Source: Cryptomeria japonica
Taxonomy: Eukaryota; Streptophyta; Pinopsida; Cupressales; Cupressaceae
Reading direction: 5' to 3'
Length of the DNA stretch: 64,000 bases
Assembly: GCF_030272615.1 (NCBI RefSeq)
Contig: NC_081413.1
Location: forward strand, 186,836,669-186,900,668
A program made the translations under genes and the position numbers. The notes beneath the pieces are model-generated. The model saw only the letters and a program-made list of their open reading frames with translations. It ran no database searches and was not told the DNA's origin. Positions 1 through 11,040 of this stretch are shown here, one piece after another; position 1 is the first letter of the stretch; every line of letters begins with the position of its first letter.

Positions 1-2224
1 CATCCTCTAAAGGGGAGATATAGTTGTTTAATAGGGGTCCTCTATGAGACTCAAGAATGATACAAGTAGCACCAAAGTCATGGATATTATCAATAGCCTT
101 GTATCCACCCCATGAATCCGACCATAAAATAGCTTTATCCTCGGACCCCAGGTTCCAAGTAAGTCTGTCAGAGATAATCCTCCTGCAGTCTAACATAAAA
201 TTCCATAGGTAGGACCCTCTAGGAGGGTTGGTTTCTCTGAAGATTTGGATAGGATTCCCTCCATTAAGGTATTTGTGGTGTAGCAAGCGAGCCCATTTGA
301 GGTGGGGGGTTTTGAACATCCTCCAGACCAACTTGGCACGCAAGGCTTTGCCCTGATCATGAAGGTTTTTAATGCCAACTCCTCTTTCTTCTTTAGGTTT
401 GCATATCTTGTCCTAGGATATGAGTGATATTTTATGGTTGTCATTAGCACCTTGCCAAAAGAAAGTCTTGAGATGCTTGTTGAGCTCTGCAAGTTTAGAA
501 GAAGATAAATGTTGACAGGAGAGCTGGTAAATGGGCATAGCTGACAAGACCGATCTAACCAAGGTTTCTCTACCTGCAGATGAGAGCCATTTTCCTTTCC
601 AAGTGTTAATCCTAGACTTGATTTTATCCACCAAGTTGTCCCATAATTTTGAGGGTCTTCTACCCTTGTCAAGGGGAATGCCTAGGTATTTGCAAGGAAG
701 AGTTCCTTCACTAATCTTCAGGATATTGCTGATCAATTTTCCTAAGGAGGGGTCTATGTTGAACATAAAAACTGCAGACTTGGCCAGATTCACCTCTTGA
801 CCCGAGGCTAGCATATAGGAATTAAGGATGCCTTTGAAGGCACTCGCTTCCCTTACACTTCCCTGCCCAAAAAGCATCGTGTCGTCGATAAATTGCTGGT
901 GGGTAAAGGGAGGGAGGCCGCTGGTAATGGGGATTCCTTAGATCCCACCTTCCTCTTTGGCCTTAGAGATGGATCTACCTAGGGCTTCAGCCATGATGAT
1001 GAAGAGGAAGGGGGACAAAGGATCTCCTTGTCTGAGCCCTCTTGAGCTGCTAAAGAAACCTTCCGGGGAACCATTAACCAAGACCGAGAATTTGGGGGTG
1101 GATATACATTCAAAGATTAGGTTGATCTAGGATTTGGAAAATCCAAAGGCCTCCAAGCATTTACATAGGAAGCGCCAATCAACTTTGTTGTAAGCTTTGC
1201 TTATGTCTAATTTGACTAGCATACATGGGGCCTTGCTGAGCTGGACTGAATGAATGGCCTTTTGGGATATAATAACCCCATCATAGATTGATCTATCTGC
1301 TACGAAGCCGGTTTGTTCTTCACTAATGATAATGGGGAGAAGATTCTGGAGTCTGGCTGCTAGGGTTTTGGTTAAGAGTTTGTACAAAGTGTTGTAAAGG
1401 GCTATTGGTCTGAAGTCATTAAAGCTTTTAGGATTCTCTTTTTGGGGGACGAGAGCTAAGAAGGTATTGTTGATTTCTTTGAGAATCTTACCAGAGTTCC
1501 TAATACCTTCTAAGGCGTTTGTGATCTCTGTCCCCATAAAACCCCAACATTTTTGGAAAAAGCTAGTGGGGAAGCCATCCGGGCCCGAGGCCTTGTCAAG
1601 ATTCATCTTCATAAGGATAGATTTAACCTCCTCCTCAGAGAATTTCTTTGACAGGATTTTGTTGTGGTCATTGTTAATGAGTTTTGGAAGATTCTTGATA
1701 ATATTGAGTTGGCCTCTGAGGTTGAAGCCTTCAATATTGTTTAAGATTTTATCAAAAAACCTTGCTGCCTCGGAGGCAACATCATCCGGTTCAAATAGGA
1801 TGGAACCCTGGAAATTCTTAATTTTAGAAATTCGATTGACCCATCGCCTCTGCTTAGTACTATTGTGGAAAAACTTAGTATTTCGGTCCCCATCACTCAA
1901 CCAAATCTCCCTCGATTTTTGTTTCCAAAAGATCTCTTCATTTGAGAGTGTCTTTTCATACTCAGAGAGTAGAGCCTTTTCTTTAAGGAAGAGATGTTCA
2001 TCCATCCCCTTCTCAAGAACCTCAATGCTAACATTCTTAAGATCATTTTCTATTAGGAGTTTTTTATCGAAAATATTTCCAAAATTAGTCATGTTCCATT
2101 CTAAGAGCTTCCTTTTGATAAGCTTTAACTTTCTTGTGATAATAAACATCTTCGAACCAAAGAAAACAGAGCTTCTCCACCAGTTCTCAATTAAGTTTAA
2201 AAAGTTATCATCTCTGAACCACAT
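1..2224 (-). pseudogene. LINE ORF2: reverse transcriptase and C-terminal region
   Basis: RT blocks appear in order: DKASGPDGFP, FRPIALYNTLYKLLTK, EEQTGFVADRSI, LVKLDISKAYNKVDW, then [13 protein letters not shown] and the active-site block FIDDT at 881-892. FIDD replaces the usual F/YADD, but both aspartates are present. After the active site come KYLGIPL and WKGKWLSSAGRETLV, the thumb and connection region seen in plant LINEs. In-frame stops lie just after 1127 and at 938-940, the latter 16 codons before FIDD. After about 413 the frame shifts and a tryptophan-rich C-terminal region continues to the window edge. This is a defective copy of the enzyme that copies LINE RNA into DNA. Confidence 0.92.
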
Positions 2225-2971
2225 GCTCTCAAATTTGAAGGGACTTTTTTTAGGGGAGTGGTCAGATAATAAGATTAGTTGGAGTGGGAAATAGTCAGAT
2301 CCTGCTAAAGGGAGGGGTTCTGCATTTAGGGTAAAGTTAAGCTCTGAGAGCCCCCCATGGATAAAAAGCCTATCTATTTTCTCAGCAATGTTATAGAAAC
2401 CAAGCCTTCTGTTGTTCTAGGTGAAGGCATTTTTTGCTGTTTGGATTTCCTATAGGGAGTTCCTATTGATCCAATGATTGAAATCTACAGCTGCTCGAGG
2501 AAGTTTGTTGCTACCTCCTCTTTTGTTTGCTACCTTAGTGATAGCATTGAAATCTCCCCCAATGATGCATATATCATTTGGAAAACTTCTGAGGAAAGAC
2601 TCCAGTTCCACCCACACCCTAGCCTTATCCCTATTTTGGATAGGACCATAAATGTTAATCAATTTGAATCTTAGGTTATTTTTATAAATTACTACTTCTC
2701 CTCCCATCGAATTTTGCTTAATCTCTAAAGGTGTAAACGAGATGAATCTAGAGTCCCAAATGATGGCTAAGCCCCCTGAGGCCCCTATAGCAGGGGAGTG
2801 CTTTAGCTGTCTAATGCCTAGTTTTTTTTCAAAAAAGACTATCTCAGAGGAGTTCATTTTGGTTTCTTGGATTAACATTATATTTGGTTTAGAATCAGAG
2901 ATGCAACGCTTTAAGATGAGCTATTTGTTAGGGGCATTCAAACCCCTAACATTCCATGTTATGATTTTCAT
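2225..2971 (-). pseudogene. LINE ORF2: endonuclease domain
   Basis: The frame opens at 2971 with MKIITWNVRGLNAP, the standard start of plant LINE ORF2. It continues with MLIQETKM (about residue 32), INIYGP and IIGGDFNAI, which are the catalytic blocks of the EEP endonuclease/phosphatase fold. This domain nicks target DNA to prime reverse transcription. One in-frame TAG follows shortly after the N-terminal motif. The part after about 2450 changes frame before the reverse-transcriptase region begins. It is contiguous with the RT entry to the left. Confidence 0.9.
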
Positions 2972-2972
2972 G

Positions 2973-3778
2973 GCTCTCTAGGGAGGAACTTCCCCTCCCC
3001 TACATTAAAAAGAGTAGATATTTTAGCCTGACCCTTGGCATCTCCATCCTTTGATCTTAGTTCAGCAAGGGATCTCCTACCTCTTCTCTTATCGTGTTTA
3101 GCACAATCAGGAGAGTCTTTGCTTCTATCAGAGCTGAGAATGCCTAGAGTATTTGGGTTATCGTTTTCTAAGTTATCTAATGCTATAAATAGACCATCTG
3201 TTTCTAAGTTGACTCTAGTAACATCCCCTAGATTTTTGACTAAGAAATCCCTTTGTCTTTCCAACTCCTTATCATCACAAATTTCAGAAACTAATTGATC
3301 CATGAGGTCATTTACTACTTCTTCCCCTACAAAATTGGCAATGATGTTAACTTCCCTAGCCACACGATCACTCTCAGATTCTACAATTGTATCAGAAATA
3401 CCTTTCAAAGGTGGAGAGTGAGCCTTTGCCTCCTCAAAGCCCTCCAATCTTGAGGCTAGAGAGATTGGATGATCCTGCAAGGATGCCAATCCTGGATCCA
3501 AGGAAAGCCTATCCATCACTGCTAATTGCTCAGAGGTAATTAATTAAATTAAAGGGGGAGACCCCAAGGGATTCAACTTTTCTGGTGGAATGAGAGAGCT
3601 AGATGATGACATATTTGTCAGACCGAGCTGCTCTTTCTGAGGGATAACCTCATTGATTTCACCATCTTCCAGATCTTGATCCTTGAGAAGAGAGTCATCT
3701 ATAGGTGAATTTATAGTTAGTAGTGGAGGAAGAGGGGAGCGAGAGGGCTTAATAGGGGAGCTATGAGGGCTTATCTAT
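2973..3778 (-). pseudogene. LINE ORF1, C-terminal part
   Basis: A low-complexity, charged reading frame of about 265 codons lies directly upstream of the LINE endonuclease. It continues upstream of its first methionine (3519) across one stop near 3541 into a Ser/Pro-rich stretch. No zinc knuckle or RNA-binding domain is visible, so this is the tail of ORF1 and the nucleic-acid-binding part was lost with the 5' truncation. In LINEs, ORF1 proteins coat the element RNA. The assignment rests on position; the sequence itself has no recognisable domain. Confidence 0.6.
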
Positions 3779-4043
3779 TTGGAAAATACAAATAAAAGAA
3801 AAATAATCTTGTTTTGATTTTGATTTTTTTTTGTTTTTTGTGGGGGGGTGGGGAGGGGGGGGGGGCAACTAGAACACCCTTTTTCTGAATTTTTCATTAG
3901 TAAAAAATCTTCCTTCTATATAATTTAAAAAATAAAAATAAAATAATAGACATAAAATTCATGAAGATTTTTGCATTTCATCAATTTACGTCATTTTGAT
4001 ATTCAAAACAAAAATGCCACTTTTATGCAGTCGAAGTTGAACA
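3779..4043. other. AT-rich gap with a G-tract
   Basis: No gene is visible. The stretch separates the truncated LINE from the copia LTR and includes a T-rich run followed by a G-rich tract near 3841-3866. It may be remnant pre-insertion DNA. Confidence 0.5.
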
Positions 4044-5616
4044 TGTTGAAAACATCACAAGACTAGGAGAGGAGGTGAATCTGTCTTGACCAAATCCTTA
4101 AAATTATTTAATTACAAGTACTTATCAATTATCATTAACCAACTAACCATCAATGCAAGATGAAACAACAAACACCAAACACATGAACTTCAAAATTTTA
4201 CATGGAAAACCCAATGCGATAAAAATCATGATGAGAATCACACTCACAATATGAATAAATGAATATAATATTTTAGGCTCAAGGTCAAGGAAGCTCACTT
4301 ATCTTGATTTGGACTTTTAGGCTAAGGCGTGCAACCTTAGGGCAAGATAAAATAGACTTGCAAACTGAAGCTCACTACTCTAGGGCAAGATACAAAGGAC
4401 TTGCAATACTAAGATGCATAATCCCAAGTCAAGATACAAGTTGCCAAAGGGACTCACTATCTTCTGGTAGGCATAGAGAAAATAAATTGAATTGAGTAGG
4501 ATCTCCTAATCATAAGCACATCACAAACTGATATTTGCACTTCTATGCTTTCACACATATGCTTCTCTATCATCCTCAATCAATCCACACAATAATTCAC
4601 ACATTCACACATCAATTTATATAAACTTATTCAATGAAACACATAACTAGGTCAACCACAGATAAAATAAGCATAAATTACACAAATTTGGCCACCATGA
4701 TGAACTTTGTTGAATGCGGTCCACTCTAGGAGATAAAGGGGACCCAAATACATCACAACATGTCTTCCTAATTTGGTTTCAACAAACTGCGCTCACCAAT
4801 ACATCCTCCAAAGTTGACATCAAACATAATGTGTAGACAAACAATAATTAGCCTAAAAATATTATATAATTCAAATAACTTAGTGCAGATCTTCACATAC
4901 TATGGTAAGACCCGTAACAATACTTTAACTCAACCTCCAATACATATCCAATCCAAAAGAGTATGATCCAAATAAGATAACCCAATTGAGTTGAGCAAAG
5001 ACCAACACAACAAATAACACCAAACCACAAATCAACATATCTTCACTTGTGGAGAAAACAAGCACATGAATTCTAAACTGGAATACTACACAAGCAATGT
5101 GAACATTTCCTCTAAGTTGCAACACTTGTACCAACACAATGGAGCAATGTAGAGTATTCTTTGGACCATTCCTAAAAGGCAACTTCACTGTCAGCAGACT
5201 ACAACAACCAACATCAACACTTGAATAACTAAGAACCTAAAAACATAATAGTCCAATATCCACAAAGTATACAAATTATCATTAGAACTACAAGCCATCA
5301 TCTTCAAAAGTTGGAGGAATGCAAAGTATTCTACCATAAGGACTTTAAATACTCTTTCCTAGCTATTGTAACTTATAATACTATCGCCTTTTGGAAAAAC
5401 CACATAATCACTCAATATCACCACTAGAAATTAGAACAACGTCTAAACACTTATTTCTAAACCATACACATCAGGCAACAAACAACTTGAGAATATTGAA
5501 CACAACTACATTGAAAACACAATTGAACAATCGTAACATCAATAACAACATCAAAAATCTTCCATGACAACAAGTTTGACATCAATGAAAACACAAACAA
5601 ACTCATGTTTCTAACA
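4044..5616 (-). repeat. 3' LTR of the copia element
   Basis: Read on the minus strand, the repeat starts TGTTAGAAACATG at 5616, directly after the polypurine tract, and ends TTTTCAACA at 4044. This gives a 1573-bp LTR with TG...CA ends. Near the left end it contains the phrase for 'gtggaaaaccc-atg-gtgagaatc' that recurs in the other copia LTRs of this window (about 47360 and 63740), so the LTR families are distantly related. No partner LTR is in the window, so no age estimate is possible. Confidence 0.75.
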
Positions 5617-5640
5617 TTATCCCCCTTTGGCATTGATGGC
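5617..5640 (-). other. Polypurine tract of the copia element
   Basis: On the minus strand, a purine run including AAAGGGGGATAA sits directly before the TG start of the LTR. This is the plus-strand primer site of LTR retrotransposons. The same block recurs at copia-A (48322). Confidence 0.75.
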
Positions 5641-5959
5641 AACACTTGTGCCACCAATCAACAATAGACTCTTCAATTGTAACTCTCCCCCAGCATTAAT
5701 ATATCTCTCCCCCTTTGACATCAAGGAAAAAGGGCACAATAGTTTAAACCACAATTTAACTCTCTCTTCTCCTTTGTAACTCTTCAAGCAGTTCTCCCCC
5801 CTTTTGAGTATATATCTCTTCTACACACATTTTCCTACAACTAGGAAATCACAACCTTTAGTACTCTCCATGAGAGAAGGTACTGCAGCAATCCAAGAGA
5901 CAAAAGATAGATTCTCAATCTCCCCCTAGAAAGATGAACCACTTATATGTATCTAGTTT

Positions 5960-6850
5960 GAGATAAGAGGGGCAATAACCCTTACCTACTGTTGGAGATA
6001 CTCAAAAGTATCTTTTGATAGTGCCTTGGTGAAAATATTTGCAATATACTCCTTTGTAGGCACATATTCCAATCTAACTTCCTTCTCTGTAGTCTTATCT
6101 CTTAAGAAATGATATCAAATAGAAATGTGTTTAGTCCTTGAATGCATCGTTGAATTCTTTGAAATGTGAATTGCACTTGTATTATCACACATAATTAGAA
6201 TTGCCTCATCTTACACCACCTTAATATCTTTAAGAGTTTGCTTCATCCTCATAACTTGAGTGCAACAAGATGCTATTGCAATATACTGCTTCAATTATAG
6301 ATAATGACATTGAATCCTATTTCTTGCTTAGCTAAGAGACCAACCTGTCTCTTAAGAAAAATGTACCACCACTTGGACTTCTTATACCACAAACTAAAAT
6401 TTAGAGTCCCTTTCAAATATTTGAATATCCTTTTCACTATTGAATCGTGAGATTGCTTTGGATTAGCTTGATATTTGGAAACCAAATAAATATCATGCAT
6501 AATATCTAATTTTGAAGTAGTCAAATACAACAATCCACCAATCATTGATCTATAAATCTTTGGATACACTTCTAGAGATTCATCATACTTGCTTAAATGA
6601 TAACTAGTAACCATAGGGGTTCCAACTAGATTAGAATTTTCCATACCAAATTTCTTCAACATCTCCTTGATATACTTGACCCGAGAAATGAAAATATCAT
6701 CTTCTGACTGTGTTACTTGAAGACCAAGGAAAAATGACAACTCACCAATCATTGACGTCTCAAATTATTTATGTATCACTTCTGTAAACTTCTTGCTAAC
6801 ATCTTCATATCCACCAAAAATGATATCATCAACATGTACAACCACTACCA
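5960..6850 (-). pseudogene. Copia pol fragment: RT C-terminus and RNase H
   Basis: The active-site block reads HVDDIIFGG at about 6838-6812 on the minus strand, a variant of the copia YVDD motif. It is followed in another frame by MIGELSFFLGLQV, YIKEMLKKFGM, GTPM, YRSMIGGLLYL and RIFKYLKGT, the well-known copia RT-to-RNase H connection. Further left come CDNTSAIHISKN, HSRTKHISI and YVPTKEYIANIFTKAL from the RNase H C-terminus. At least three frame changes and several stops break it. Products would have been reverse transcriptase and RNase H acting on element RNA in cytoplasmic particles. Confidence 0.88.
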
Positions 6851-6925
6851 ATAGTTTCCCATTTCAACTTTGAAATAAATATTACTAATTTTTGTACCTT
6901 TCTTAAAGTTCTATTGTAACTTTAA

Positions 6926-8079
6926 TGTTGGAAAAAGGTTAATGATGGAGATATCGAGAGGAAATATTTTCTTCCCTCCTTGGAGAGATAAAAGTTTCAA
7001 TTCAGATTTCTCTTCAAACACATTTTTCTCATTACATTGGAAGAGGGGGGAAGATACACTAGATTCAACCTCTAGAGAAAGAGATTGAATTCTGAGTGAT
7101 GATAAGTGAATCCCCTCTTCTGGGATTGAGATTTGAATTGATTGAATTGTGTACTTATGATAAAGTGTAAAAGTGACAAAGATCTCATTATAACTCAAGA
7201 TAGAAGCATAGGATGAAGTTGTGCATCTGGATCTCGCAATAATCTGTCGAAACAAAGTCACCCGGACCATGGCGGGAATGTACATGATCCTCCAAAAAAT
7301 CCACAAAAAGAAAAGGGTTTTTCCACCTCTGCAAATGGAGCCCAAATCCAAAAGTATAGATGCGCACCTGCAACCTACACACAGAAAAGAGAGGGAAAGG
7401 TGTTGGGATTGGGAGTTTGCCTTCAGGTCAAACCCCAGTTTTGGAATTAACCAAATGATGAAAGAAAGTACTTGCAAGTGAATGTAAATGAAAGACAAAT
7501 ATAAATCACCTCAAGGGAGGTTGTAGATAGAATGTAGATAGATTTACTTGTGTGGAATTGAATGTTGGAATGAATCTCCTCTTCAATGGTTGAATCCTTG
7601 ACTTGAATGCAACACCTAGTTTTGTAAGGAGACTTGAGAATGTTCAATGCTAGAAAAGAATGCTTGAATTCTCTTGAATGCTTGAATGTGTGATCTCATG
7701 TATCTGTGTTATCGCTCATCCAACTTATGCAAATGAGAGGAAAAATGCAACTTATATACTTGTCAATTAGGGTTAATTAACTAATTTTCTGTTGCAGGCT
7801 GATGTCGGGGGAGTTTTTCCCGCTCAATGTGCAACCTCCAAAGAATAATTGAAAAGGGTCCTGCCCCAAAATGGGGCAAGGGACAGGGGTGCCACACCTC
7901 TGTCCTGCCCTTTTTTTTTGGACAAGATGCAGTTTAGGCAGTGTAGAGGGCAAGCAAGGTGCAGTTCTCAGGTGTCAAGCAAGTCTCTAGTCTCTGATCT
8001 GGCTTAGGGATTCGAACCACATGCATGAGGACCCTAATATGGTTGAAAATTGCAAGGGTCACAATTTCATGACACTACA
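6926..8079 (-). repeat. 3' LTR of the gag-protease element (left end approximate)
   Basis: The LTR starts on the minus strand at 8079 with TGTAGTGTCATG, directly after a purine tract. The left end is placed at about 6926, where a TGTTGGAAAA start (read on plus) would give a CAACA end, but without a second LTR this is a guess. The interval contains no coding sequence I recognise. Overlapping short frames around 6911-7650 look like chance. Confidence 0.6.
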
Positions 8080-8100
8080 TTTATCCCCCACTTTAGTGGG
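8080..8100 (-). other. Polypurine tract of the gag-protease element
   Basis: On the minus strand, a block reading AAAGTGGGGGATAAA precedes the LTR start at 8079. This is the expected plus-strand primer site of an LTR retrotransposon. Confidence 0.75.
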
Positions 8101-8875
8101 AGTATAAGTGTATGCCAATACTGTCGGTAAAGTACAAGGAGACAAGACTGAAAGACTTCTACCATGTTAAAGAGGCAAGATGCACCAAGCCCCCAATGGA
8201 CTTGGGATATTACGACATTGATTGACAAAGTAAAAGGGAAGATCAAGAATGGAAAACCATGACTACAAGTAGCAAGGTTCTCCTCACTATGAGTCATGAA
8301 AAAGATACCAAGATTATGAAGCAAAGCCAAGATCACTAAATAATTCTAAGTATCGAAAAGGAAAATATGAGCAAAGTGTATGCCCCCACGTTAAGGCAAT
8401 CGCGTGCGCCTTATCAGGAGAGATTTATTTAAGGTAGGATACACCCAAGAGAGAGAGAAGAGAGGGAGTATGTTATCGCAAGGATTTAGTCCCTAAGTGA
8501 GCAATAAACCCAAGGATAATGAACACAAAACACGAGGCATGAGGTAGTTTCGCTTTCCTCGGGGTCAATATGTTGTATGATAACTCATGTATATCATATA
8601 TGTATATGTGCATATAATAATTGTCATTCCCCAAAGAAAGGAAACTACATTAGAAGAAAGGGAAGAGAGGATGTCTTTCGAGTCAACATGAAGGAGACCA
8701 AAAGAGATCTTAATGCTTTGCATCTTCCTCAAGTAGACATGAAGGAAAAATAGAAGAACATGGATACACATAGAAGAATGGTCACAAAAGAGCAAGAAAG
8801 AGAGAGAGAAGATCTATAGTGATAATATTGCTAATCTAGCATGACATCTGCCTCTCGATCTTGCTGATCACTATT
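8101..8875 (-). other. 3' noncoding region of the gag-protease element
   Basis: About 775 bp lie between the last coding frame and the polypurine tract, with no gene recognised. The sequence is purine-rich on the plus strand, with several AAGAGAGAGAG-like runs (8450-8470 and 8795-8812). Confidence 0.5.
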
Positions 8876-9970
8876 TTAGGAAGGCGAGAAACATGCCAGA
8901 GTAGCGACATCAAGCACAGTAGATGGAGCTATCACAAAATCCAAACAAGGACTATGCTCATGTGGTAAGTCACTTTGTTTGATTCTAGGAGCTAGGATTA
9001 GGGTTTGTGAAAATTCAATTGATAAATGCTTGTCCACATCAACATATTCATTCTCACTAACATAAGCATTAGGAGTTGTATTGTCATCATGAATAACTTT
9101 TTTACTCATTTCTTCATCAAAATTTAAAAAAAGAGGAGCAAGAACACGAAGAGGAGTAAAACCATCGCATGTTTTATGCAAATTATGATTTGGAGATGTA
9201 GGTTGAACATATTGCTTAGGAGAAAAGGGAATCATGTCAACTATTGTAGTCTTGGGAGATTGAGTATTTTGAGGAACAACTTCACGAGATCGAACACAAC
9301 GTCTTCGTCGACGTTCTCTCACACAATGATTCTGTCGAGTCTTAGTGGAAGGCTGAGAAGGAGGAGGGACATTTGAAAAAGTAGGAATGTTTCTCTCCTT
9401 GATAGTTGAAGGTTTAGGTTGAGGTCTTTTAGGTTGAACAAGAGGAGAAGCAGACCTCTTCTCTCTATAAGAGTAAGGAGGTGGAACTATGCCATATAAA
9501 GGAGGAATGTTAGGTGTAGGAAGGAGACCGAGTCCATCATGAGGAGGAGGTATAGGTCTAACCTTAGGAGGAATATTGTTGTTCTTCTTAGGAGAAGGTA
9601 TAGTCACATCCATAGGAATATGTTGAAGATATTCCTTATGAGGGAGATTAGTTATATCCATGAGGGGAAGGAATTCATCCTCAAGTATGATAGGAATGTC
9701 AATTATTGGGGATCTAGGTTGACTTATGTATAGGATCATATCTTTCTTCCATTTTTGATAATATTGAAAAAGAGCATGGCTCCTTGATGGAACAAATTGA
9801 AATTGCTTAGGCCAAAAGAGATCAATAGGAACACTAGCGCTTCTTTTGGTTGGACAAAATAAGCTATGGTTCACAATTATGATTTCTACATTGTGAGGAA
9901 ATTTAAAACACTTATGGATAGGAGAAGTAATAGCCTTCATGGAAGATAGCCAAGGATAGCCCAACTTCAC
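8876..9970 (-). pseudogene. Protease C-terminus and proline-rich tail
   Basis: The frame begins with LGYPWLSSMKAI, equivalent to the LGRxWLHxxxAI block that ends retropepsin domains in Tat-like elements. It continues into about 250 residues rich in proline, serine and basic residues (for example IPPPHDGLGLLPTPNIPP and RERRRRR). The block repeats the end of the upstream protease frame because of an exact 46-bp tandem duplication, so the two frames were one before the duplication. The tail ends in a stop, where an intact element would continue into reverse transcriptase. The function of the tail is unknown. Confidence 0.65.
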
Positions 9971-10026
9971 ACATAATTGCCTTCATGGAAGATAGCCAAG
10001 GATAGCCCAACTTCACACATAATTGC
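9935..10026. repeat. Exact 46-bp tandem duplication in the protease frame
   Basis: The unit at 9935-9980 is repeated identically at 9981-10026. Because 46 is not a multiple of three, it shifts the protease reading frame. The two copies are identical by eye, so the duplication is probably recent relative to the element. Confidence 0.95.
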
Positions 10027-11040
10027 TCAAAAGAGGGTATGATAACAAAGTCAACATCCATGGTTTTAGTATGAACTTCAACATGAAGGGTGACAGAGCC
10101 AATGGTAGGACAAGAGAATCCATTGAATAACTTCACCACTACATTAGAGGCATCATATATTGGTTTATGCAGTTGTAAAGTGAAAAGATATTCCTCAGTG
10201 ATTACATTAACCATGCAAGAAGGATCAACAAGAGCACCACAACAAGGGATATCCTTAACCTTCACAACTATGTATAAAGGGCCATCGAGTGCTCTAATGG
10301 TCTCACTAGGGTCAAATGTAATACAAGGATCCTTAGGTGTATCTTGTTTTTCTACCATATTTACCAAGTTTGGAGCCATAGAAGTGAATTCCTTAGAGGA
10401 GAAAGAAGTATACTCAGTCTCAATCATGTTAGAGGTATGAGAAGGCAAAGGATCAGTAAAAATTTTAAGATTTTGATTAGGAGGAGCTACTGATTTATTC
10501 CCTTTATCATTCACACCTGCCACATATATAGTATTGTTATCAATCCAATCTTGAATCTTATTTTTCAATGTGAAACATTTCTTAGTATCATGACCAGGCT
10601 GACGATGAAATTGACAAAAGGAATTGTTATCAAAATAAGGGGATGCAAGTTTAGAAGGATCAAATTATTTTATAGGAGAAAGTTTGATAACATTTCTTTG
10701 CAACGACTGAGACATAATACTATGTAAAGATTCATTCAAAGGAGTAAACTGTCTTTCTCTTTTGAAAAATTTAGAAATAGAAGGCACACATGTTGTAGCA
10801 TTCACATTGTTGTTGTTGATTGTATCATTGAACTTGATGAAGCTTTTTGTTGGTTTGAACTTAGCAAACGGTTGCTGAACACTCTCCCCCTTATCACTCT
10901 AAGCCATAGGATTAGATTGCTCCATTTGACTCCCAACCAGTTGATAATTGTGGAGTGTTGTGCACAACTGCAGAAAGGAAGTAAACTCAGACAAAAGAAT
11001 CTTCTCTTTGATATCTTTTTACAAATTAGAAATGAAAATT
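9981..11040 (-). pseudogene. Gag zinc knuckle and retropepsin-like protease
   Basis: A knuckle reading CQFHRQPGHDTKKC (about 10600 on the minus strand) has the C-x2-H-x4-H-x4-C form typical of Tat-lineage gag. It is followed by LKNKIQDWID. Downstream the frame 10568-9912 carries a retropepsin-like region with ALVDPSCMVNVI, where the usual D-S/T-G active site has become D-P-S, so catalytic activity is doubtful. The block between 11040 and 10568 contains several stops and frameshifts. The protease would normally cut the gag polyprotein during particle maturation. Confidence 0.8.

Larger units (their letters stand above)
1..3778 (-). mobile_element. LINE (non-LTR retrotransposon), 5'-truncated
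   Basis: Read on the minus strand, the order is an ORF1 C-terminal part, an apurinic-type endonuclease, a reverse transcriptase and a C-terminal region that runs off the left edge. This is the standard order of plant L1-type LINEs, which insert by target-primed reverse transcription. The 5' end stops abruptly near 3778 inside ORF1 coding sequence, so the copy is 5'-truncated, as most LINE copies are. Its 3' end and poly(A) tail lie outside the window. ORF2 is nearly readable, with only a few in-frame stops, so the copy is old but not ancient. Confidence 0.93.
4044..6900 (-). mobile_element. Ty1/copia element, 3' part only
   Basis: On the minus strand, an RT/RNase H fragment is followed by a polypurine tract and a complete LTR. 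Upstream pol, gag and the 5' LTR are absent. Similarity to copia RT fades near 6860-6900, where the LTR of the next element begins, so the copy was probably truncated by that insertion. Confidence 0.85.

Noticed and set aside
1467-2294. 275-codon plus-strand frame across the LINE
   Set aside because: It is the reverse of the RT coding region. The minus strand contains all RT motifs in order.
3835-3870. G-quadruplex or regulatory G-tract
   Set aside because: A single low-complexity run between element ends with no conserved context; likely slippage.
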